Translations under genes and position numbers: made by a program
Source of the DNA: Candidatus Zixiibacteriota bacterium
GTDB taxonomy: Bacteria > Zixibacteria > MSB-5A5 > GN15 > FEB-12
Length of the DNA stretch: 8,930 nt
Direction of reading: 5' to 3'
Assembly (NCBI GenBank): GCA_030642845.1
Contig: DAOWMZ010000050.1
Coordinates: 1-8,930, forward strand
Shown: piece after piece, positions 4,850 through 8,930 of the stretch
How the letters are laid out: every line of letters starts with the position of its first letter
Position numbering within the stretch: position 1 is the stretch's first letter
The notes under the pieces: model-generated
The model's input: the letters and a program-made list of their open reading frames with translations, nothing else
The model's database searches: none
Told to the model about the DNA's origin: nothing

Positions 4850-5614
4850 TCAATTTTCTTTTTCAGCCTGTTTTATATTTTCCAGTTCTTTCTCTTCTTC
4901 TTCGGTTAACTCTGCTGATTCCAGCAGGTCAGGTCTTTTTAAATAACAACTTTTTATTGCCTCCCGGCGACGAAACTGTTTTATCAGTTTATGATTGCCG
5001 GACAAAAGTTCCTCCGGAACTTTTAAACCTTCATATTCGGACGGCTTGGTGTAACAGGGAGAACCCAGTAATTGGTTCATGTGTGAATCTTCAAGAGCTG
5101 ATTCAAAATTTCCCAGTACTCCCGGGATCAGTCTTCCAATGGCATCAACCATCACCAGCGCCGCCGCTTCACCTCCGCTTAAAATATAATCGCCGATCGA
5201 TACTTCATCAATTTCATACAACTCGGTGATTCGCTGATCTATGCCGAGATAGTGGCCGCAGATTATAGTTATGCGATCACATAACGAATACTTAACAGCC
5301 ATTGGTTGCTTGAAAGGTTTGCCGGCTGCCGAAGTAAGGATAATCTTCCCCCCACCGCCAGCCTTGCTGGTTTTATTTTTGTGGTAGTATCCTAAATTCC
5401 TTAGGCATAAATCAACCGGTTCAACTTTCAGAACCATACCGCCGCCGCCGCCAAAGGGGGTATCATCAACAGTATTGTGACGGTCGGTCGCATAATCGCG
5501 AAGGTTTATTATTCTGATTTCAAAGAGCTTTTTATCAACTGCTTTTCCGATCAATGATTGTTTCAGCGACTGGCTGAAATAATCCGGGAAAAGCGTAATA
5601 ATTTCAAATTTCAT
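4850..5614 (-). CDS. trmD: tRNA (guanine37-N1)-methyltransferase TrmD
   Basis: TrmD transfers a methyl group from SAM to G37 of tRNAs and so prevents +1 frameshifting. The 254-residue protein has the trefoil-knot SPOUT domain: VDDTPFGGGGGMVLK at 49-63, IICGHYLGIDQRI at 117-129, SIGDYILSGGEAAALVMVDA at 139-158 and RLIPGVLG at 161-168. The conserved aspartate of EDSH is D176. The C-terminal tRNA-binding part includes YTKPSEYEGLKVPEELLSGNH at 188-208 and RPDLL at 227-231. The odd point is that the usual CGRYEGIDERV reads CGHYLGIDQRI, changing the R, E and E of the cofactor/active-site loop. Bacteroidetes proteins have CGHY as I recall, so this is probably lineage-typical. I start at ATG 5614; a TTG directly before it is an alternative. 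It begins 12 bases after the rimM stop without a clear ribosome binding site, suggesting translational coupling. Confidence 0.96.
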   Translation of the reverse strand: MKFEIITLFPDYFSQSLKQSLIGKAVDKKLFEIRIINLRDYATDRHNTVDDTPFGGGGGMVLKVEPVDLCLRNLGYYHKNKTSKAGGGGKIILTSAAGKPFKQPMAVKYSLCDRITIICGHYLGIDQRITELYEIDEVSIGDYILSGGEAAALVMVDAIGRLIPGVLGNFESALEDSHMNQLLGSPCYTKPSEYEGLKVPEELLSGNHKLIKQFRRREAIKSCYLKRPDLLESAELTEEEEKELENIKQAEKEN

Positions 5615-5626
5615 CAATCTGCACGC

Positions 5627-6154
5627 TTATGTTTCTTCGTCTTCCGGAATTCCGGCCGGATCAATAATAATACGCCGTTTGGTAATATCAATACTTTTCA
5701 CAAACCGTTTTATCGCCGGGAACAAAACCACTTTTCCATCCGACATTTTAATGACATAAACGTCATTAGCCGGGTACGTTTCTACATTTTCAATAGTACC
5801 CAGCAGTTTACCAGTATTCTCTTCAACCACACTACAGCCGATTAGATCGTAAATATAGTGGCTTCCTTCAGGAAGAACCACCATCTCGCTTTTTAAAACC
5901 GCAACTTTGCGGTTGGTAAACCGCGCCGCATCCTCAGGAGTAGTGATATTTTCGAATCGTACCACCGGTCGTCCGGAAATCATACTTGATGATTCCAGCT
6001 TTATTTTTTCCCAGTGATTTCGATTCTCAATATATATTTCACTAAGATCGAGAAATCTATCAGGAAAGTCCGTTTCGGGAATCAGATAAATATCTCCATG
6101 CACTCCCCGGGTCCGACCGATTTGTCCGACAACAACAAACTCACCCTCAGGCAC
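5627..6154 (-). CDS. rimM: Ribosome maturation factor RimM
   Basis: RimM binds S19 and assists maturation of the 30S head. The 175-residue protein has the two expected domains. The RimM N-terminal barrel occupies about 5-88, with VVVGQIGRTRGVHGDIYL at 7-24. The PRC-barrel occupies about 95-168, with PEGSHYIYDLIGCSVV at 95-110, YPANDVYVI at 127-135 and LFPAIKRFVKSID at 144-156. Translation starts at a GTG at 6154, four bases after the khpA stop codon. GAGG and AAGG lie at suitable distances in the end of khpA, so the two genes are probably coupled. It is followed by trmD, its usual partner. Confidence 0.95.
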   Translation of the reverse strand: MPEGEFVVVGQIGRTRGVHGDIYLIPETDFPDRFLDLSEIYIENRNHWEKIKLESSSMISGRPVVRFENITTPEDAARFTNRKVAVLKSEMVVLPEGSHYIYDLIGCSVVEENTGKLLGTIENVETYPANDVYVIKMSDGKVVLFPAIKRFVKSIDITKRRIIIDPAGIPEDEET

Positions 6155-6158
6155 AACC

Positions 6159-6392
6159 TTAGTCCTCGAGAATTTCTAATACCGCGCGTTTTCCCTGACG
6201 AGCAGCACCAGCGGCCAGCAAAGTACGGATCGATTTGGCTGTGTTTCCAGCTTTACCGATAACTTTACCCAAATCACTTTGGTCAACTCTTAATTCGTAC
6301 ACTGTCGTACGGCTTCCTTCGATTTCTGTAACATTTACAGCATCAGGGTTGTCAACGATAGACTTTACGATGTACTCTACAAAATCTTTCAT
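6159..6392 (-). CDS. khpA: KH-domain RNA-binding protein KhpA (YlqC family)
   Basis: This is a 77-residue single-KH protein of the KhpA/YlqC type, which is small, cytoplasmic and RNA-binding and in some Gram-positives partners with KhpB (Jag/EloR). The GxxG RNA-contact loop is GKAG at 46-49 within [19 protein letters not shown] at 41-59. The N-terminal [19 protein letters not shown] is typical of the family. AAAGGA lies eight bases upstream of the ATG. Its place between rpsP and rimM is the standard one across many phyla. Confidence 0.94.
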   Translation of the reverse strand: MKDFVEYIVKSIVDNPDAVNVTEIEGSRTTVYELRVDQSDLGKVIGKAGNTAKSIRTLLAAGAARQGKRAVLEILED

Positions 6393-6522
6393 GATCCATA
6401 TCCTTTACGTATCAATTGTAATTCAGTCAAATCTTTTCTTAACTGTTTTAAAAACTGGTTCAAGTTCTGTTTACCTCAGTGATAAACTGTTTTCTAATTC
6501 TTTTGTTATCCTCTTCCGATTC

Positions 6523-7026
6523 TTACGATTCAGTATTATCGGATGAGTCAGTTTCAGTAGGTGCTTCATTAGCTTTAGCCTCTTCAGCAGCTTTTGCCTC
6601 TTTAGCTTTTGCTTCCTCAGCAGCTTTTGCCTTTTTAACTTTAGTTTCCTCAGCAACCTTTGCTTCTTCAGCTTTAGCTACCGCGGCTTTTTTCATTTTC
6701 CGCGTTTTTTTCGGACGCTCAGTGATTTCAGTTTTCAAAGCAACTTCTGAAACGTCTTCTCCCTTTTTTGCGCGAAGATATTTTTCGTTGAATCCTACCT
6801 GTGTAAAAAGGGAATTAACGGTGTCTGATGGGACAGCACCTTCATTGAGCCAGTAAGTGATTCTGTCTTCAAACAGCTTCACCTTTGCCGGTTTTTCGAT
6901 CGGGCTGTAGGTACCAATAACTTCAAGAAAACGGCCATCGCGCGCCCGGCGGGAATCCGCTGCTACGATACGATAGAAAGGCTGTTTCTTCTTGCCCATC
7001 CGACGAAGTCTAATGTGTACGGCCAA
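6523..7026 (-). CDS. rpsP: 30S ribosomal protein S16 with Ala/Glu/Lys-rich C-terminal tail, TTG start
   Basis: S16 is an early-assembling 30S protein. Residues 1 to about 85 are the family domain: [20 protein letters not shown] at 1-20, [20 protein letters not shown] at 21-40, and [20 protein letters not shown] at 51-70. Ordinary S16 is about 80-100 residues. Here 167 residues are present, the extra part running from a basic KKTRKMKK near 106-113 into an Ala/Glu/Lys-rich stretch. This contains two 11-residue tandem repeats at 133-154 ([22 protein letters not shown]), then ends in acidic [11 protein letters not shown]. The tail is probably helical or disordered. The start codon is TTG: it restores the conserved N-terminus exactly and has GGAGG nine bases upstream, with no in-frame ATG there. 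It lies 29 bases after ffh. Confidence 0.95.
   Translation of the reverse strand: MAVHIRLRRMGKKKQPFYRIVAADSRRARDGRFLEVIGTYSPIEKPAKVKLFEDRITYWLNEGAVPSDTVNSLFTQVGFNEKYLRAKKGEDVSEVALKTEITERPKKTRKMKKAAVAKAEEAKVAEETKVKKAKAAEEAKAKEAKAAEEAKANEAPTETDSSDNTES
6565..6630 (-). repeat. Tandem 33-bp repeat inside rpsP tail
   Basis: Two adjacent 33-bp units encode the 11-residue repeats [11 protein letters not shown] and [11 protein letters not shown] of the S16 tail. The units differ mostly at silent positions. Such repeats can expand or contract by slippage, so tail length may vary between strains. Confidence 0.6.
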
Positions 7027-7055
7027 AAAATCAATCCTCCATAAATGGTTTTAAT

Positions 7056-8378
7056 TTAAAAAGGCATCATCCCTTTTGGGAGGCCTTTGAGTTTACCTTT
7101 ATTCATCTGTTTAAACATCTTTTGCATTGAATAAAACTGCTTTAACAATTGGTTAACCGCCTGCACCGAATTACCCGATCCGGTGGCAATTCTTTTCTTG
7201 CGGGAACCATCAATCAATCCCGGGTTACGGCGTTCGGCAATGGTCATCGATTTTATTATCGCAACCATCCGTTCCATATCTCTTTCTTCCACCTGCACAC
7301 CCTTGAGGGCTTTACCCATACCGGGAATCATTTTTAACAAGCCATCCAATGGCCCCATCTTTTTTATCTGATCCATCTGATCCAGGAAATCCTCAAAGTT
7401 GAACTGAGCTTTGAGCATCTTCTCCTGCATCTCGATTGCTTTATCTTCGTCAATTGTCTCCTGGGCTTTTTCCACTAAGGTAACAATATCACCCATCCCA
7501 AGAATACGAGTCGCCATCCGCTCAGGATAAAACGGTTCCAGTTCACCCAGTTTTTCTCCGATAGAAGCCAGCTTAATCGGACAGCCGGTTACTTCACGAA
7601 TAGAAAGAGCGGCACCACCGCGAGCACCGCCGTCAAGTTTGGAAAGAACGACACCGGTTATATCAAGCCGCTTATGGAATTCATCGGCTACTTTAACCGC
7701 ATCCTGCCCGGTCATCGAATCAGCAACAAGCAAAAGCTCATCCGGTTTAACCAATGATTTGATCTCTTCGAGTTCACCCATCAGTTTGTCATCAATATGT
7801 AAGCGACCGGCAGTATCCAAAATTACCAGATCGATAAAATTCTTCTCGGCAAATTTAACAGCCTCTTTGCAGATCTTCGGGGGCATAACCCCTTCTATTG
7901 AAAAATGTTCAACGGCAATAGAATCTGCTATAACTTTCAATTGCTTAACCGCCGCCGGACGATAAACATCCGCCGCTACAACCATAGTCTTTTTGTTTTT
8001 CCGTTTGTACATCAAGGCGAGTTTACCGCACAATGTAGTCTTACCCGAACCCTGAAGACCGCAGACCATAATAACAGTTGGTGATTTATCAATGGGTGCT
8101 AAGGGCACTTCTTTTCCACCAAGGAGTTGTACTAACTCTTCGTGGACAATTTTAATAATCTGTTGTCCCGGTTCGATAGATTTGAGAACCTCTTCACCGA
8201 CCGCTTTTTCCTGAACCGTTGCTACAAACTTTTTGGTAACCATGTAATTGACATCCGCCTCAAGCAACGCCTGGCGAACTTCACGCATTGAGTCCTTGAT
8301 ATTCTTCTCAGAGAGTTTTCCTGCACCGCGAAGTTTCTTAAAAACGACTTCAAGTTTGTCTGTCAAATTACCAAACAT
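7056..8378 (-). CDS. ffh: Signal recognition particle protein Ffh (SRP54 GTPase)
   Basis: Ffh, bound to 4.5S/6S RNA, recognises signal sequences on nascent chains and docks with FtsY at the membrane. All three domains are complete in 440 residues. The helical N domain is at 1 to about 88. The G domain at about 100-295 has GLQGSGKTT at 107-115, DVYRPAA at 137-143, DTAGR at 188-192, SKLDG at 246-250 and GARGG at 251-255. The M domain runs from about 320 to 440, with RNPGLIDGSRKKRIATGSG forming the SRP-RNA-binding helices and a Met-rich C-terminus (QFYSMQKMFKQMNKGKLKGLPKGMMPF). It is the first gene of the minus-strand operon that continues through rpsP, khpA, rimM, trmD and rplS. The ribosome binding site before ATG 8378 is weak (GGGTTGTTG). 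A plausible promoter lies about 55-80 bases upstream. Confidence 0.97.
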   Translation of the reverse strand: MFGNLTDKLEVVFKKLRGAGKLSEKNIKDSMREVRQALLEADVNYMVTKKFVATVQEKAVGEEVLKSIEPGQQIIKIVHEELVQLLGGKEVPLAPIDKSPTVIMVCGLQGSGKTTLCGKLALMYKRKNKKTMVVAADVYRPAAVKQLKVIADSIAVEHFSIEGVMPPKICKEAVKFAEKNFIDLVILDTAGRLHIDDKLMGELEEIKSLVKPDELLLVADSMTGQDAVKVADEFHKRLDITGVVLSKLDGGARGGAALSIREVTGCPIKLASIGEKLGELEPFYPERMATRILGMGDIVTLVEKAQETIDEDKAIEMQEKMLKAQFNFEDFLDQMDQIKKMGPLDGLLKMIPGMGKALKGVQVEERDMERMVAIIKSMTIAERRNPGLIDGSRKKRIATGSGNSVQAVNQLLKQFYSMQKMFKQMNKGKLKGLPKGMMPF

Positions 8379-8430
8379 AAATACACAACAACCCGCTTTG
8401 AATTCTCTATTAGAAAATCCAATCGGTTAG

Positions 8431-8460
8431 ATATTAAAATTTAAAAACTGACACAAGCAA
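8431..8460 (-). promoter_or_regulatory. Possible sigma-70 type promoter of the ffh operon
   Basis: On the minus strand TTGCTT (8460-8455) and TAATAT (8436-8431) are separated by 18 bp, in an A/T-rich stretch upstream of ffh. The match is moderate; no other candidate in this intergenic region looked better. Confidence 0.35.
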
Positions 8461-8632
8461 CTATGTACCGTGCCAGAACTTACAAAGCCCACTAATATAG
8501 TAAAACTGAAAAAATAGGCAAGAAATTAATCGGGCATTGTATGTTTAGCTGCATTTCGAGTGGGACGGTAAGGCGTTGAAGGGTAATAGGTTTTAGTTTT
8601 ATTAAGAAAAAAGTGGGGTTTATGAAAAGAGA
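8461..8632. other. Divergent intergenic region, no gene recognised
   Basis: Between the ffh promoter and the promoter of the right-edge gene I see no tRNA, no strong hairpin, no terminator and no REP-like palindrome. None of the GTAG-footed repeats found at the left of the window occurs here. Confidence 0.5.
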
Positions 8633-8660
8633 TTGACATAGAATAGGTACATTTTATATT
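8633..8660 (+). promoter_or_regulatory. Near-consensus sigma-70 promoter of the right-edge gene
   Basis: TTGACA (8633-8638) is a perfect -35 and TATATT (8655-8660) matches the -10 at 5 of 6 positions, with a 16-bp spacer. Transcription would start near 8667, giving a very short leader that holds the AAGGAG ribosome binding site. This is the best promoter in the window. Confidence 0.7.
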
Positions 8661-8684
8661 TCAAAAAAACGAAGGAGTGATTTA

Positions 8685-8930
8685 ATGGGAAGAACTGAAT
8701 CTGAACTACTTGCAGATAACCTCAATAAAGATTTTTTTCTAAGTGAATTCTCTTTTGCTGGAAATCAATTTATGAATATAGGAGATAAAGAAAGACAGTT
8801 CGCTGATCATGTTGTTATCTTAGATGATATATTAATCGTTTATCAAACTAAAGGACGAAATAAAAGTGAAAATACATCAATAAAGAAAGAGAGGAATTGG
8901 TTTAAGGATTCCATAAAAGGCAAAGCAAAA
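8685..8930 (+). CDS. Uncharacterised protein, N-terminal 82 residues (runs off right edge), possibly nuclease-like
   Basis: ATG 8685 has AAGGAG seven bases upstream and a near-consensus promoter just before it. The 82 codons to the edge contain no stop. The visible protein begins MGRTESELLADNLNKDFFLS. Residues 38-56 read QFADHVVILDDILIVYQTK: an acidic residue, a beta-strand pair and a QxK. This resembles the core of PD-(D/E)xK nuclease-like proteins (D41, then Q54 and K56), in which the second strand usually ends in ExK or QxK. The following NWFKDSIKGKAK fits a helix after that core. I do not recognise a named family, and the fold assignment is inference from a short motif. The DNA is noticeably richer in A/T than the ffh operon, with many AAA, ATA and AAT codons, which could mean recent acquisition. 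It is unrelated in strand and style to ffh. Confidence 0.7.
   Translation, partial: MGRTESELLADNLNKDFFLSEFSFAGNQFMNIGDKERQFADHVVILDDILIVYQTKGRNKSENTSIKKERNWFKDSIKGKAK

Noticed and set aside
6393..6522. Possible small gene or RNA in the 130-bp gap between rpsP and khpA
   Set aside because: No stem with a T-run, no conserved-looking frame and no riboswitch-like pattern could be seen; it looks like an ordinary intra-operon spacer.
6471..6656. 61-residue Lys/Leu-rich minus-strand frame extending past the rpsP stop
   Set aside because: It is the repeat-rich rpsP tail read in another frame. The S16 reading frame is continuous, so no frameshift needs to be invoked, and there is no separate start signal.
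8461..8632. tRNA or attachment site between ffh and the right-edge gene
   Set aside because: No cloverleaf pairing, no TTCGA-type T-loop in proper context and no direct repeat were found.

Overview
This looks like a bacterial chromosome of moderate G+C with a dense, largely conserved core. Two weak clues point to the FCB superphylum (Bacteroidetes and relatives, or a candidate phylum near them). TrmD carries a CGHY motif, as I remember it from Bacteroidetes, in place of CGRYEG. There is also a PorV/PorQ-like outer-membrane protein. No rRNA or other marker settles the taxonomy.

Layout. Positions 1-592 (minus) hold the N-terminal 197 codons of an IS110-family DEDD transposase that runs off the left edge. 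Positions 593-965 have no gene. The first part is probably the non-coding end of the IS110 element and contains several potential RNA stems. The rest is a cluster of palindromic repeats. yraN (966-1337) and rnhB (1521-2171) follow on the minus strand, separated by another 183 bp packed with hairpins. Two plus-strand genes come next: an RsmD-like rRNA methyltransferase (2320-2904) and a PorV-like outer-membrane barrel protein (2997-4175). A bidirectional terminator (4192-4219) separates them from the converging minus-strand translation operon, which reads ffh (8378-7056), rpsP, khpA, rimM, trmD, rplS (4781-4239). Beyond ffh lie a divergent intergenic region and the first 82 codons of an A+T-rich plus-strand gene (8685 to the edge), possibly a nuclease.

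How the genes work together. ffh-rpsP-khpA-rimM-trmD-rplS is the classic protein-targeting, ribosome-assembly and tRNA-modification cluster. rnhB and yraN often follow rplS directly; here the rsmD-like and porV-like genes lie between, on the other strand.

The most unusual part is the repeat landscape at 815-1520. Four perfect 9-bp hairpins each carry the tetranucleotide GTAG at one foot, the layout of REP elements mobilised by REP-associated tyrosine transposases (RAYTs). Two of them are paired head-to-head in a BIME-like unit between rnhB and yraN, and a third overlaps the yraN stop codon. The stem sequences largely differ while the geometry is kept. The IS110 element beside them fits the known preference of several IS110 elements for REP-like targets. 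No complete undescribed system can be demonstrated. The repeat family, the possible IS110 guide RNA and the right-edge gene are the leads worth following.
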